Assembly: GCF_001580455.1 (NCBI RefSeq)
Contig: NZ_CP010951.1
Location: forward strand, 2,431,001-2,495,000
Length of the DNA: 64,000 nt
DNA from: Ramlibacter tataouinensis
Lineage (GTDB): Bacteria; Pseudomonadota; Gammaproteobacteria; Burkholderiales; Burkholderiaceae_C
Reading direction: 5' to 3'
This document shows positions 40,845 through 50,222 of this stretch, piece after piece. The first letter of the stretch is position 1. Every line of letters starts with the position of its first letter. The notes below the pieces were generated by a model. That model searched no databases and was not told the origin of the DNA. It was given only the letters and a program-made list of their open reading frames with translations. A program made the translations under genes and the position numbers.

Positions 40845-41936
40845 TCATGCCGCACGCATCCGCTTGGAATGCTCGTGGACCGCGTCGACGAGCACCTTGA
40901 CGTGCTCCGCCGGCGTGAATTGGCTGATGCCGTGACCGAGGTTGAAGATGTGCGTGGGTCCGTTGCCGGCGCCGCGATGGGGCGCGCCGAAACTATCGAG
41001 CACGCGCCGGGCCTCGCGCTCGACCTGCGCCGGCGGCGCGAACAGCACGGCCGGATCGAGGTTGCCCTGCAGCGCCTTGCTCGCCCCGGCGATCTCCCGC
41101 GCGCGGCCCAGGTTCACCGTCCAGTCCAGGCCGAGCACCTCGCAATCGAGCTGCGCCATCTCTTGCAGCCAAAGGCCGCCGCCCTTGGTGAAGACGATGC
41201 GCGGGATGTCCGCCCCCTCGTGCTCGCGCTTGAGCTGCGCCAGCACGCGCGCCGTGTAGGCCAGGCTGAATTCCTGGAACGCCCCATCGGCCAGCACGCC
41301 GCCCCAGCTGTCGAAAATCATCACCGCCTGCGCGCCGGCCTCGATCTGCGCGTTGAGGTAGGCGGCCACCGCCTGCGCATTGATTTCGAGCATGCGGTGC
41401 ATCAGGTCGGGCCGGCCGTACAGCATGGACTTGACCAGCCGGTAGTCGTCCGAGCCGGCACCTTCGACCATGTAGCAGGCCAGCGTCCAGGGGCTGCCGG
41501 AAAAGCCGATCAGGGGCACGCGCCCGTTCAGGGCCTTGCGGATCGAGCTCACCGCGTCGAACACGTAGCGCAGCTTCTCCAGTTCGGGCACGCGCAGCGC
41601 CGCCACCGCGGCCTCGTCGCGCACCGGATGTGCGAAGCGCGGCCCTTCACCGAGGGCGAAGCTCAGGCCCAGGCCCATGGCGTCCGGCACGGTGAGGATG
41701 TCGGAAAACAGGATCGCCGCATCGAGTTCGTAGCGCTCCAGCGGCTGCAGCGTGACTTCGGTCGCGAAGTCCACGTTGGTCGCCAGGCCCATGAAGCTGC
41801 CCGCGCGGGCGCGGGTCTCGCGGTACTCGGCGAGGTAGCGGCCGGCCTGGCGCATCAGCCAGACCGGGGTGTGGGGGGTCGCCAGGCGCCGGCAGGCGCG
41901 CAAAAAGCAGTCGTTCTCAAGCGGCGCGAAAGTCAT
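40845..41936 (-). CDS. hemE: Uroporphyrinogen decarboxylase
   Basis: The 363-residue enzyme removes four carboxyl groups from uroporphyrinogen III in heme synthesis. Signature motifs are PVWLMRQAGRYLAEYRETRA (about 24-43), AILFSDILTVPDAMGLGL, GFSGSPWTLACYMVEG, IFDSWGGVL, and the C-terminal FNLGHGISQFTPAEHV. Length is normal. Its start is 46 bp from the divergent TPR methyltransferase, and priA follows downstream across a 340-bp gap. Confidence 0.97.
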   Translation of the reverse strand: MTFAPLENDCFLRACRRLATPHTPVWLMRQAGRYLAEYRETRARAGSFMGLATNVDFATEVTLQPLERYELDAAILFSDILTVPDAMGLGLSFALGEGPRFAHPVRDEAAVAALRVPELEKLRYVFDAVSSIRKALNGRVPLIGFSGSPWTLACYMVEGAGSDDYRLVKSMLYGRPDLMHRMLEINAQAVAAYLNAQIEAGAQAVMIFDSWGGVLADGAFQEFSLAYTARVLAQLKREHEGADIPRIVFTKGGGLWLQEMAQLDCEVLGLDWTVNLGRAREIAGASKALQGNLDPAVLFAPPAQVEREARRVLDSFGAPHRGAGNGPTHIFNLGHGISQFTPAEHVKVLVDAVHEHSKRMRAA

Positions 41937-41982
41937 GCCCGAATTGTCGCAGGCGCCCGCCGGCCCCTATGATTCCGCGGCG

Positions 41983-43071
41983 ATGGACAGCAACTTCGAA
42001 CAGGCCAAGAACTTTTTCCTGCAGGGCGTGCAACACTTCGAGGCCGGGCGCTTCGAGCAGGCCCAGCTCCAATTCGTGGCGTCGCTCTCGCTGGTGCCGG
42101 GGCGCCCCTCGACGCTGATGAACCTGGGCGCCACGCGGATCCGGCTGGGCCGGTTCGAGGACGCGGCCGAGGTGCTGGAAGAGGTCGTGCGTGCTGAACC
42201 CGCGGATGCCGAGGCGCTCGGGCACCTCGCCACCGCCCTGGCCGAACTCGGCCGGCACCGGCAGGCGCTGGAGCGCGTGGATACGGCGCTGCGCGTCGCG
42301 CCCGCAGTCGGCGCGCTCTGGACCCTGCGCGGCAACCTGCTGAAGGACCTGGGGCGGCCGCAAGAGGCCGCGCAGGCCTTCCAGAACGCGCTGGACCACG
42401 GCGGCGATGCCGAGCTCAATCGCTATTTCCTGGCCGGCCTGCGGGGCGACCAAGCGCCGGCCGCGCCGCCGCGCCGCTACGTGCAGGGTCTGTTCGACGG
42501 CTACGCCCAGGGCTTCGAGGACCACTTGGTGCAGGTGCTGCGCTACCGCGCGCCGGAAATCCTGGTGCGCGGCCTGGGCCCGCGCCGCTTCGACCACGTC
42601 CTCGACCTGGGCTGCGGCACCGGCCTGTGCGGCCAGCAACTGCGGCCACTCAGCCGGCGCATCACCGGCGTCGACCTGTCGGCCAACATGGTCGAACAGG
42701 CCCGCGCGCGCGGGGTGTACGACGAGGTGCTGCAGGCGGACCTGCTCGAAGCCCTGGCCGGCCGGCGCGCGCAGCACGACCTGGTGATCGCCGCCGATGT
42801 GCTGGTCTATGTGGGCGCGCTCGAGGCGGTGTTCGCTGCCGTCGGCGAAGCGCTGGTGCCGCAGGGTCTGTTCGCCTTTACCGTGGAGCTTGCCGATGGC
42901 ACCGCGCCGATGGAGCTGCGCGCCAGCCTGCGCTATGCCCATTCGCGCGCCTACAGCGACGCGCTGGCGCGGCAGAACGGGCTCGAGCTCATGGCAAGCG
43001 CCCAGCATCCGATTCGCGAGGACCAGGGCGTCCCGATCGAGGGGCTGTTCGTGTGGCTGCTCAAGCCCTGA
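41983..43071 (+). CDS. TPR-containing class I methyltransferase
   Basis: A 362-residue protein with N-terminal tetratricopeptide repeats (about 5-145: GVQHFEAGRFEQAQLQF, LGRFEDAAEVLEEVV, LGRHRQALERVDTAL) and a C-terminal AdoMet-dependent methyltransferase (about 160-355: VLDLGCGTGLCGQQL, then ITGVDLSANMVEQARARG). The substrate is unknown. TPR plus methyltransferase suggests a protein or large-molecule substrate. The ATG at 41983 is chosen. Its 3' end overlaps the convergent glf gene by 11 bp. Confidence 0.85.
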   Translation: MDSNFEQAKNFFLQGVQHFEAGRFEQAQLQFVASLSLVPGRPSTLMNLGATRIRLGRFEDAAEVLEEVVRAEPADAEALGHLATALAELGRHRQALERVDTALRVAPAVGALWTLRGNLLKDLGRPQEAAQAFQNALDHGGDAELNRYFLAGLRGDQAPAAPPRRYVQGLFDGYAQGFEDHLVQVLRYRAPEILVRGLGPRRFDHVLDLGCGTGLCGQQLRPLSRRITGVDLSANMVEQARARGVYDEVLQADLLEALAGRRAQHDLVIAADVLVYVGALEAVFAAVGEALVPQGLFAFTVELADGTAPMELRASLRYAHSRAYSDALARQNGLELMASAQHPIREDQGVPIEGLFVWLLKP

Positions 43072-44215
43072 GTCGCCGCCGCTCGTCCGCGCGCTGCCCC
43101 CACTCCTGCCGCAGCCGCTTGAAGGTGGCCAGCGCCTGCCCCACCACCTGGTCCATGTTGTAGTACTTGTAGGTGGCCAGGCGTCCGACGAAGGTGACGT
43201 CGGCGGCGGCCTCGGCCAGCGCCTCGTACCGGCGATAGAGCTGCGCGTTCTCCGGCCGGGGCACGGGGTAGTAGGGATCGCCCTCGGCGCGCGGGAACTC
43301 GTACACGACCGCGGTGCTGGGGTGGCTCTGGCCGGTGAGGTGCTTGAACTCGGTGATCCGGGTGTAGCCGTGCTCGTTCGGATAGTTCACCGTGCCCACC
43401 GGCTGGAACTGCGCCTGCGGCAGCGTCAGGTGCCGGAACTCCAGGCTGCGATAGGGCAGCTTGCCGAAGCGGTGGTCGAAGTAGGCGTCGATCGGGCCGG
43501 TGTAGATCATGTGCCGCCAGGCCACGGCGCCTGCGACCTCGCGGAAGTCCGTTCCCAGCAGCACCCGGATGTTCGGGTGCCCCAGCATGTTCTCGAACAG
43601 CCGCGTGTAGCCGTGCAGCGGCATGGCCTGGTAGGTGTCGGTGAAGTAGCGGTCGTCGCGGTTGGTGCGGGCCGGCACCCGGGCCGCGACGCTGGCATCC
43701 AGCTGCGAGGGATCGAGCCCCCATTGCTTGCGCGTGTAGCCGCGGAAGAACTTGTTGTAGAGGTCGCGGCCAACCTTGCTCACGACCACATCCTCGGAGG
43801 TCCGCACGCGATCGACCCGTTCGGCCACGCCCGCCAGATAGTGCTCGACCTCCTCCGGCGACAGGTCCAGCCCATACAGCTTGTTGATCGTGTCGAGGTT
43901 GATCGGCACGGGCACCAGCTGGCCGTCGACGCTGGCGAGCACGCGGTGCTGGTAGGCGCGCCAGCGGGTGAACTGGGACAGGTAGCCGAAGATTTCGGCG
44001 GAATTGGTGTGGAAGATGTGGGGCCCGTAGGGATGGATGAGGATGCCTTCGTCGTTGAAGCGGTCGTGGGCATTGCCGCCGATGTGGCTTCTCTTTTCCA
44101 CCACCAGCACGCGCAGGCCCAGCTGGCTGGCCAGCCGCTCCGCCAGCACGCTGCCGGCGAAGCCGGCGCCTACCACCAGGTAGTCGAATCCGGGGTCCTT
44201 GCTGATGTTGTCCAT
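43061..44215 (-). CDS. glf: UDP-galactopyranose mutase
   Basis: A 384-residue flavoenzyme that converts UDP-galactopyranose to UDP-galactofuranose for cell-surface glycans. It has FAD-binding LVVGAGFAGSVLAERLA (about 13-29), VEKRSHIGGNAHD, then HPYGPHIFHTN (about 61-71), typical of Glf, and GYTRKQWGLDPSQL, MPLHGYTRLFENML and YTGPIDAYFDHRFG. No glycosyltransferase cluster adjoins it, which is unusual for glf. It converges with the TPR methyltransferase. Confidence 0.95.
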   Translation of the reverse strand: MDNISKDPGFDYLVVGAGFAGSVLAERLASQLGLRVLVVEKRSHIGGNAHDRFNDEGILIHPYGPHIFHTNSAEIFGYLSQFTRWRAYQHRVLASVDGQLVPVPINLDTINKLYGLDLSPEEVEHYLAGVAERVDRVRTSEDVVVSKVGRDLYNKFFRGYTRKQWGLDPSQLDASVAARVPARTNRDDRYFTDTYQAMPLHGYTRLFENMLGHPNIRVLLGTDFREVAGAVAWRHMIYTGPIDAYFDHRFGKLPYRSLEFRHLTLPQAQFQPVGTVNYPNEHGYTRITEFKHLTGQSHPSTAVVYEFPRAEGDPYYPVPRPENAQLYRRYEALAEAAADVTFVGRLATYKYYNMDQVVGQALATFKRLRQEWGQRADERRRLRA

Positions 44216-44306
44216 GAGCCAGCGCGCGTTCGGGCGCTGGGCAGTCTCACATGGGCCCCGGGGGTGGCGGCGTCGGCCAAGAGGCCCGAAACGGCGGCGT
44301 TCGCGC

Positions 44307-45635
44307 TTACGTCGCTCGACGCAGTGCCTGGTCGATGTCCCAGAGGATGTCTTCCACGTCCTCGATGCCGACCGACAGGCGGATCATGTCGGGGCGCACC
44401 CCGGCGCGCGCGAGCTCGGCCTCGTCGAGCTGGCGGTGGGTGGTCGAGGCGGGGTGGATCACCAGCGTCTTGGCGTCGCCGATGTTGGCCAGGTGGCTCA
44501 GGAACTCGCAGGCGTCGATGAAGCGCTCGCCGGCCCGGGCCGGATCGGCCGCCTTGATGCCGAAGGTCAGGATGCCCGAGGCGCCCGGCGCGCCGTCGAT
44601 CAGCCGGAACTGCTTCTTGGCGAGCGCGTAGTGCGGCGAGCTGTCCAGGCCGGGGTAGTTGACCCAGCTGACCAGGGGGTGCTCGGCGAGGAACTGCGCG
44701 ACGCGCAGCGCGTTGCGGCAATGCGCCTGCATGCGCAGGTGCAGCGTCTCGATGCCCTGCAGGATCAGCCAGGCGTTCAGCGGCGAAAGCGAGCCGCCGA
44801 AGGTGCGGTTCACTTCCATGCGCGCCTTCATGGTGTAGCCGAAGTCGCCAAAGGTCTCGTAGAACTTCACGCCGTGATAAGCGCGGCTGGGCTCGAGCAT
44901 CTCGGGAAACTTGTCGCGTGCCAGCGGGCCGGCCCAGTCGAACTTGCCGGACTCCACCAGCACGCCGGCCATGGTCGTGCCGTGGCCGCCCAGGTACTTG
45001 GTGGCGCTGTGCACCACGATGTCCGCGCCGAAGTCAAAGGGCGTGCACAGGTAGGGACTGGCCACCGTGTTGTCGATCACCAGCGGCAGGCCATGCTCGT
45101 GCGCGATCTGCGCCACCGGCTCGATGTCGAACACATTCACCAGCGGATTGCCCAGCGTCTCGCCGTACAGGGCGCGCGTGGAGGGCCGGATGGCGCGGCG
45201 GAAGTTGTCCGGGTCCTGCGGGTCGACGAAGGTGGTTTCTATGCCCAGGCGGGAGAAGCCGATGCCGAGCTGACCGACGGTGCCGCCGTACAGCGTGCTG
45301 GCCGCCACGATGTGGTCGCCGGCCTTCAGGATCGCCAGCAGGGCGGTCATTTGGGCAGCCATGCCAGTGGCGCAGGCCAGGGCGGCGCGCCCGCCCTCGA
45401 GCGAGGCCACGCGCTCCTCGAGTACCGCCACCGTGGGGTTGCTGATGCGGCTGTAGACGTTGCCGAAAGTCTGCAGGTTGAACAGGCTGGCCGCGTGCTC
45501 GGCGGAGTCGAACACGAAGCTGGTGGTCTGGTGGATCGGCGTGGCGCGCGCGCCGGTGACCGGGTCCGGGGTGGCGCCCGCATGCACGGCGCGGGTGCCG
45601 AAACCGTACTCGTGGTCCTGGTCGCTGCTTGCCAT
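44307..45635 (-). CDS. O-acetylhomoserine sulfhydrylase family protein (MetY-like)
   Basis: A 442-residue PLP enzyme of the Cys/Met metabolism group. It has GFGTRAVHAGATPDPVTGAR at the start, SRISNPTVAVLEERVASLEGG, YGGTVGQLGIGFSRLGIE, the PLP lysine in HSATKYLGGHGTTMAG (about Lys210), and the MetY-length insertion around LDSSPHYALAKKQF. Such enzymes make homocysteine or methionine from O-acetylhomoserine and sulfide. The ATG at 45635 is chosen because it begins the family N-terminus; the frame runs further upstream. It lies 5 bp after the CoA-binding-protein gene and is likely co-transcribed with it. Confidence 0.92.
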   Translation of the reverse strand: MASSDQDHEYGFGTRAVHAGATPDPVTGARATPIHQTTSFVFDSAEHAASLFNLQTFGNVYSRISNPTVAVLEERVASLEGGRAALACATGMAAQMTALLAILKAGDHIVAASTLYGGTVGQLGIGFSRLGIETTFVDPQDPDNFRRAIRPSTRALYGETLGNPLVNVFDIEPVAQIAHEHGLPLVIDNTVASPYLCTPFDFGADIVVHSATKYLGGHGTTMAGVLVESGKFDWAGPLARDKFPEMLEPSRAYHGVKFYETFGDFGYTMKARMEVNRTFGGSLSPLNAWLILQGIETLHLRMQAHCRNALRVAQFLAEHPLVSWVNYPGLDSSPHYALAKKQFRLIDGAPGASGILTFGIKAADPARAGERFIDACEFLSHLANIGDAKTLVIHPASTTHRQLDEAELARAGVRPDMIRLSVGIEDVEDILWDIDQALRRAT

Positions 45636-45640
45636 CGCCG

Positions 45641-46132
45641 TCAGTAAAAGAGCTGGTGCGGCCGGCGCGAGGAGATCACCCGGGTGTTGACGCCGGCCCA
45701 GTTGAGCCCGCCGAACAGCCGCGCATGTTCGATCTTGACGCAGCGGTCCATGACGCTGTCCAGGCCGGCGGCGCGCGCCTTGGCGGCCGCGGCCTCGTTG
45801 AGGACGCCGATCTGCTGCCACAGGCACTTGGCGCCGATGGCGATCGCCTCGTCGGCGATCGGGCCGATCTCCTCGGTGCGGCGGAAGCAGTCGACCAGGT
45901 CGATCCCCACGCCTTCCCGGGCCAGCGCCTCGGCCGCAGCGCTCAGGCTGGGGTAGCTGCGTTCGCCCAGGATCTTGCTGGCCGTCGGGTTGACCGGCAC
46001 GATCCGGTAGCCATGCGACTGCATGTACTTGGCCGCGAAGAAGCTCGGGCGATGCCATTGGGGCGACAGGCCCACCACGGCGATGGTCCGGGCCGCGCCC
46101 AGGATGCGGCGCAGCTCACTGATCGTGTTCAT
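45641..46132 (-). CDS. CoA-binding domain protein (YccU-like)
   Basis: The 163-residue single-domain protein has the CoA-binding/Rossmann start ARTIAVVGLSPQWHRPSFFAAKYMQSHGYRI in part (about 13-43), VPVNPTASKILGERSYPSL, VDCFRRTEEIGPIADEAIAIGAKCLWQQIGV and CVKIEHARLFG. It resembles E. coli YccU. Function is unproven. It precedes metY by 5 bp. Confidence 0.85.
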   Translation of the reverse strand: MNTISELRRILGAARTIAVVGLSPQWHRPSFFAAKYMQSHGYRIVPVNPTASKILGERSYPSLSAAAEALAREGVGIDLVDCFRRTEEIGPIADEAIAIGAKCLWQQIGVLNEAAAAKARAAGLDSVMDRCVKIEHARLFGGLNWAGVNTRVISSRRPHQLFY

Positions 46133-46200
46133 GGCGACCAGTCTAATGTCAAGTTCGTGAAAGCTGGGTCGCGCAGCATGGCCGGAGAGGGACCTCGCCC

Positions 46201-46620
46201 ATGCTTTTCACGATCCTTGCGTTGTTCTCCACCGTGTTCGCCCTGGTGTGCATGGCGTATTTCATGCTGGGATCCCTGCCCCTGCTGGTGCTGAACCACG
46301 ACACGCCGCTGGACTCGCGCTTCATCCGCGGCCTGTTCAATGTCTACTACCGCGCACTGCCCATCGTCGCCGGATTCGGTGCGGTGAGCTACGCGCTGGC
46401 GGGCAAGCCGGGGTTCGCGGCGGAGATGGCGGCGATCGGCGTCTTGACGCTGGTGGCGCGCCGATTCTTCCTGGCGAAGATGGATGCCGTGCGTGCCACG
46501 ATGACGGCCACCGACGCCGATGCCATCGCCCGTTTCCGCCGGCTGCACATCGCCGGCATGGTGCTCAACGCCGCCCAGCTCCTGACGCTGGCCTTGAGCC
46601 TGACGCTGCTGCGGCTCTAG
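46201..46620 (+). CDS. Small multi-pass membrane protein, unknown function
   Basis: A 139-residue protein with about four hydrophobic segments (about 3-30, 48-68, 72-88 and 115-138), and an Arg/Lys-rich loop between the third and fourth. I see no catalytic motif. It starts at the ATG at 46201 and ends overlapping the stop of the convergent peroxiredoxin-like gene by 4 bp. It is divergent from the CoA-binding-protein gene. Codon use looks normal for the region, and membrane topology alone supports it as a gene. Confidence 0.7.
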   Translation: MLFTILALFSTVFALVCMAYFMLGSLPLLVLNHDTPLDSRFIRGLFNVYYRALPIVAGFGAVSYALAGKPGFAAEMAAIGVLTLVARRFFLAKMDAVRATMTATDADAIARFRRLHIAGMVLNAAQLLTLALSLTLLRL

Positions 46621-47225
46621 GCGCTCTTGTACTTGATCGAGCAGCCGTAGGGCCGCGTCGTCGCCTGCGAGACCGGCTTGCCGGCCATCGCCTCGCCGAG
46701 GCCCTGCTTCACGTAGTTGACGGCCTTCGGGATGTCGTCCGGGCTGCTCGAAGGGATGCTGTCGATGCCGCCCGCATACACCAGCCCGCCCTGCGGGTCG
46801 ACGATGTACATGTGCGGCGTGGTGCGCGCGCCGTAAGCGCGGCCCACCGTGCCTTCCTCGTCCATCAGCGTCGCCGTGGGCCGGGCCTTCTTCTCCTGCT
46901 GCCAGGCGACGAACTTGCCGGGCTCCATGTAGTCCCAGGCGGTCTCGTTGGTGGAGTTGATCGACAGCCACACCGCGCCCTTGCCGATGGCGTCCTGCTG
47001 CGTCGCCTGCATGTTGCTGCTGTTGTAGTGCTTCTTCACGTACGGGCAACCGGGGTTGGTCCACTCCAGCACCACGTATTTGCCGCGGTAGTCGCTCAGC
47101 TTTACGGTCCGGCCGGTGGTGTCCTTCAACGTGAAGTCGGGCGCTGCCTGGCCCACCGCGGGTGCGGCCTGGGCCGCCGGCAGGCAGGCGAGGGCAGTCA
47201 GGGCCAGCAGGGCACGACGCAGCAT
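46617..47225 (-). CDS. Exported thioredoxin-fold / peroxiredoxin-like protein
   Basis: A 202-residue protein with a signal peptide (about 1-20) and an AhpC/TSA-type domain: VGQAAPDFTLKDTTGRTVKLSDYRGK (in part, about 24-49), WTNPGCPYVKKHYNSSNMQ with one Cys at the CxxC position, and RTTPHMYIVDPQGGLVYAGGID. The single Cys (no CxxC) and a C-terminal GCSIKY Cys suggest a peroxiredoxin-like or lone-Cys thiol protein. It is followed on the same strand by DsbD, upstream in the transcript, only 11 bp away, so the pair probably work on periplasmic thiols. Confidence 0.85.
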   Translation of the reverse strand: MLRRALLALTALACLPAAQAAPAVGQAAPDFTLKDTTGRTVKLSDYRGKYVVLEWTNPGCPYVKKHYNSSNMQATQQDAIGKGAVWLSINSTNETAWDYMEPGKFVAWQQEKKARPTATLMDEEGTVGRAYGARTTPHMYIVDPQGGLVYAGGIDSIPSSSPDDIPKAVNYVKQGLGEAMAGKPVSQATTRPYGCSIKYKSA

Positions 47226-47236
47226 GGCAGCACTCC

Positions 47237-49372
47237 TTAGAGCTCGTTGTTGATGACGGAACGCACTTCCTCGACCCCGATCACTTCGGACAGCACGACC
47301 GGCGGCCGTCCCTGGCGGTACACGACGTAGACCGGCACGCCGCTGCGACCCAGTTGCGCCAGCGCCTCGGTGATCGCCGGATCGCGGCGAGTCCAGTCGG
47401 CGCGCAACAAGGCGAAGTTACGCGATTCGAAGTCGGCCAGCACTTCCCGATCCGTCAGCGTGGTCTTCTTGTTGTACTGGCAGGTGACGCACCAGGCGGC
47501 CGTGAAGTCGACGAACACGGGGCGGCCTTCGGCCAGCAGCTGGTCCACGCGGCCGGGCGCCCAGGCCTGCCAGCGCTCCTGCGCCCCGGCCGGTTGCGCC
47601 GTCGCCACCCGGGTGATGGCGCCGCCGGCCGTCCAGGCCAGCAGGCCGAAACTGGCCAGCGCCAGCGCGCCCAGCGCCAGCCGGACGCGGCCGCGCAAGG
47701 TGAGCGCCCAGACCGTCATGCTGAGCGCCACCAGCAGCGCCAGCAGCGCGCCGGCGCCATCGATGCCGCTCTGCTGGCCGAGCACCCAGACCAGCCAAAC
47801 GACAGTGCCGAACATCGGGAAAGCCATCAGGCGGCGGAAGGTCTCCATCCACGCCCCGGGCCGCGGCAGCCAGCGCGCCACCGGCGGCACCCAGCTGGCC
47901 ACCAGGTAGGGCAGGGCCATGCCCAGGCCCAGCACGGCGAAGATGGCCAGCGCCTCGGCCGCCGGCAGCGCGATGGCAAGGCCGAGCGAGGCGCCCATGA
48001 AGGGCGCGGTGCAGGGCGAAGCGACCGCGACCGCCAGCACCCCGGTGAGGAAGGCGTCGGCCACCGGGTGCTTGGCCTGCATGGTGGCCCAGCGGCTGGG
48101 CAGGAAAGAGCGGAACTCGAACACGCCGGCCAGGTTGAGGCCGATGATGGTGAACAGCGCCGCCAGCACGGCCACCACCGCCGGCGATTGCAGCTGGAAG
48201 CCCCAGCCCAGCTGCTCGCCGGCCGCCCGCAGCGCCAGCATCAGCGCCGCCAGCCCGGCGAATGAGACGACCACCCCGGCCGTGTAGGCGAGCCCGCTGA
48301 TGCGGTGGCCCCGGTGGTCGTCGGCGTGGCGGGTGAAGCCCACCACCTTGATCGCCAGGATCGGGAACACGCAGGGCATCAGGTTGAGGATCAGCCCGCC
48401 CAGCAGCGCGCCGAGCAGCGCGGCGGCGAAGCCGATGGACGGCGTCGCCGGCGCTCGCGCGTTCTCGCGCAGCGCCGCTTCCAGCGAAGGCGGCAGGCCG
48501 GCCGGCGCCGCCTGCGCGGCCGGCCAGGCGCCGACCACCTTCAGTTCGGTGCGCCAGCCCTGGCCATTCGAGGCCAGCACCACCGGCATCGCCGTCGGGC
48601 TCGCGGCGCGCTGTGGCGACAGCGGCACCTGGGCCGTCCAGGCCTCGCCTTTCCAGGCCTGCGTCCACTGCGCGCCGGTCTCGACCACTTCACCGGTCTC
48701 GGGGAAGAACTCCAGTGGCTTGCCGCGCAAGGTCGCCGGCAGGCCCTGCACGGTGATGGCCAATGCGCTGCCTTCGATGCGCGCGGTGCTGCCACCGCCG
48801 TCCAGCGGCCGCGGCTGGGCGTCGAACGCCTGCTGGAACTGCGCGGCGTTCAGCGCCGTGGTGCTGCGCGCCGGCACCTTGAGCACGAAGTCGCCTTCTT
48901 CCGGGATGCACTCCTTCTTGCACACCAGCCAGTTGGCCTTGAGGCGCACCTCGAGGTCGCCCGCCAGCGGGGCCTTGAACTCCGGCGTGATGGTGAGCGG
49001 CACCGGCAGCAACACCGTGCCCTCGTAGCCGTAGTTGGCCAGCGCGCCGATCGGGATCTTCCGGGGCACCGGCCAGGCGATCTCGCCAGCCTCCACGCCG
49101 CGCGGCAGCGTCCAGGTCAGCTGGGTCGGCAGGCCCGAATCACCCGAGTTCTTCCAGTAGGTATGCCACTCCGGCTTGTGCGCCAGTTGCAGGCCCAGCC
49201 ACACTTGCCTGCCGGGCGCGATGCCGTCCGGCGCGTGGGCCAGCAACTCGGCGCGCACCCGATCGGTGGTGACCACGCTCTTGGCCCCGCCTTGGGCCGC
49301 GGCCAGCAGCGGCAGCAGGGCCACCATGGCCAACACGCCAAACCGGCGCAGCGAATCCATTCCAAACTTCAT
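47237..49372 (-). CDS. dsbD: Thiol:disulfide interchange protein DsbD (ScsB-like)
   Basis: A 711-residue membrane protein that carries reducing power from the cytosol to the periplasm. It has a signal peptide (about 1-27), a periplasmic N-domain (about 30-290) with the LVCKKECIPEEGD Cys pair, eight or so membrane helices (about 310-600) with membrane cysteines in NLMPCVFPILAIKV and ASPCTAPFMG, and a C-terminal thioredoxin domain with AAWCVTCQ (about 632-638). The long N-domain resembles the ScsB type rather than classical DsbD. Its start overlaps the stop of the alaX-like gene by 4 bp. Confidence 0.92.
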   Translation of the reverse strand: MKFGMDSLRRFGVLAMVALLPLLAAAQGGAKSVVTTDRVRAELLAHAPDGIAPGRQVWLGLQLAHKPEWHTYWKNSGDSGLPTQLTWTLPRGVEAGEIAWPVPRKIPIGALANYGYEGTVLLPVPLTITPEFKAPLAGDLEVRLKANWLVCKKECIPEEGDFVLKVPARSTTALNAAQFQQAFDAQPRPLDGGGSTARIEGSALAITVQGLPATLRGKPLEFFPETGEVVETGAQWTQAWKGEAWTAQVPLSPQRAASPTAMPVVLASNGQGWRTELKVVGAWPAAQAAPAGLPPSLEAALRENARAPATPSIGFAAALLGALLGGLILNLMPCVFPILAIKVVGFTRHADDHRGHRISGLAYTAGVVVSFAGLAALMLALRAAGEQLGWGFQLQSPAVVAVLAALFTIIGLNLAGVFEFRSFLPSRWATMQAKHPVADAFLTGVLAVAVASPCTAPFMGASLGLAIALPAAEALAIFAVLGLGMALPYLVASWVPPVARWLPRPGAWMETFRRLMAFPMFGTVVWLVWVLGQQSGIDGAGALLALLVALSMTVWALTLRGRVRLALGALALASFGLLAWTAGGAITRVATAQPAGAQERWQAWAPGRVDQLLAEGRPVFVDFTAAWCVTCQYNKKTTLTDREVLADFESRNFALLRADWTRRDPAITEALAQLGRSGVPVYVVYRQGRPPVVLSEVIGVEEVRSVINNEL

Positions 49373-50112
49373 TCTGCAAACCCCAGCACCACGCGCCGCG
49401 TGGTGGCACTCTTCTTTTCAATCCTGGTGACGACGACCGCGCCGATCTCGGCGGTGTTGGCCACGTGCGTTCCGCCGCAGGGCTGGAAATCGATCTGCTC
49501 GCCCTGGCCGATGCGGATGGTGCGCACCTGGCCGGTGCCGCGCGGCGGCTGCACCGACATGCTCTTGACCAGCGCCGGGTTGGCATCGAGCTCGGCGTCG
49601 CTGATCGCGCCGATCTGCACCGGATGGCCTGCGGCCACCAGGCGCGCGATGCCCTGCGTGAGCGCGTCCTTGTCGAGCGGGTCGGTCATGTTGAAATCCA
49701 GCCGGGCATATTCCGCTGTGATCGAACAGCCGTTCACAAGTTGCGGCACCAGGTGGCACAGCAGGTGGGTGGCGGTGTGGAAGCGCATGTGCCGGTGCCG
49801 GCGCGCCCAGTCCACGCGCGCGGTCACGGCGTCGCCCGGCTTCAGCTCGGCCACCAGCTCATCCTGGCCGGGCGCCGGCAGGTGGGCGATGTCGGCGGTG
49901 GCGCGGCCCTCGGCGTCCTTGCACTTGCGCGTATCCGCGACGGCGAGTTGCCGGCCATCGGCCAGCACCAGGACACCGCTGTCGCCGGCCTGGCCGCCGC
50001 CGACCGGATAGAACACCGTGCGGTCCAGCACGATGCCCTGCTCCCCCACCGAGGCAATGGTCGCGCTGCACTCCTTCAGGTAGGCGTCCTGGCGAAATAA
50101 CTCTTGGGTCAT
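49369..50112 (-). CDS. alaX: Alanyl-tRNA editing protein (AlaX-like)
   Basis: The 247-residue cytosolic trans-editing protein removes Ser or Gly mis-attached to tRNA-Ala. It has the metal-binding HxxxH in MRFHTATHLLCHLVP (about 100-114) and the later CGGTH (about 210), as in the editing domain of AlaRS, with the N-terminal beta-barrel start TVFYPVGGGQAGDSG. The ATG at 50112 is the family start. It overlaps dsbD by 4 bp, giving a three-gene unit alaX-dsbD-peroxiredoxin. Confidence 0.9.
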   Translation of the reverse strand: MTQELFRQDAYLKECSATIASVGEQGIVLDRTVFYPVGGGQAGDSGVLVLADGRQLAVADTRKCKDAEGRATADIAHLPAPGQDELVAELKPGDAVTARVDWARRHRHMRFHTATHLLCHLVPQLVNGCSITAEYARLDFNMTDPLDKDALTQGIARLVAAGHPVQIGAISDAELDANPALVKSMSVQPPRGTGQVRTIRIGQGEQIDFQPCGGTHVANTAEIGAVVVTRIEKKSATTRRVVLGFAE

Positions 50113-50222
50113 GACCGAATTGTCGCGGGTTTGGAAACCGGCGCTCCGTGCGGAAATTGTTGGCATTCGAGGCGCCGGCGCCCCGGCTGGCGTGCCCGGC
50201 GCGCCTGGCCTACAGTGAATGC

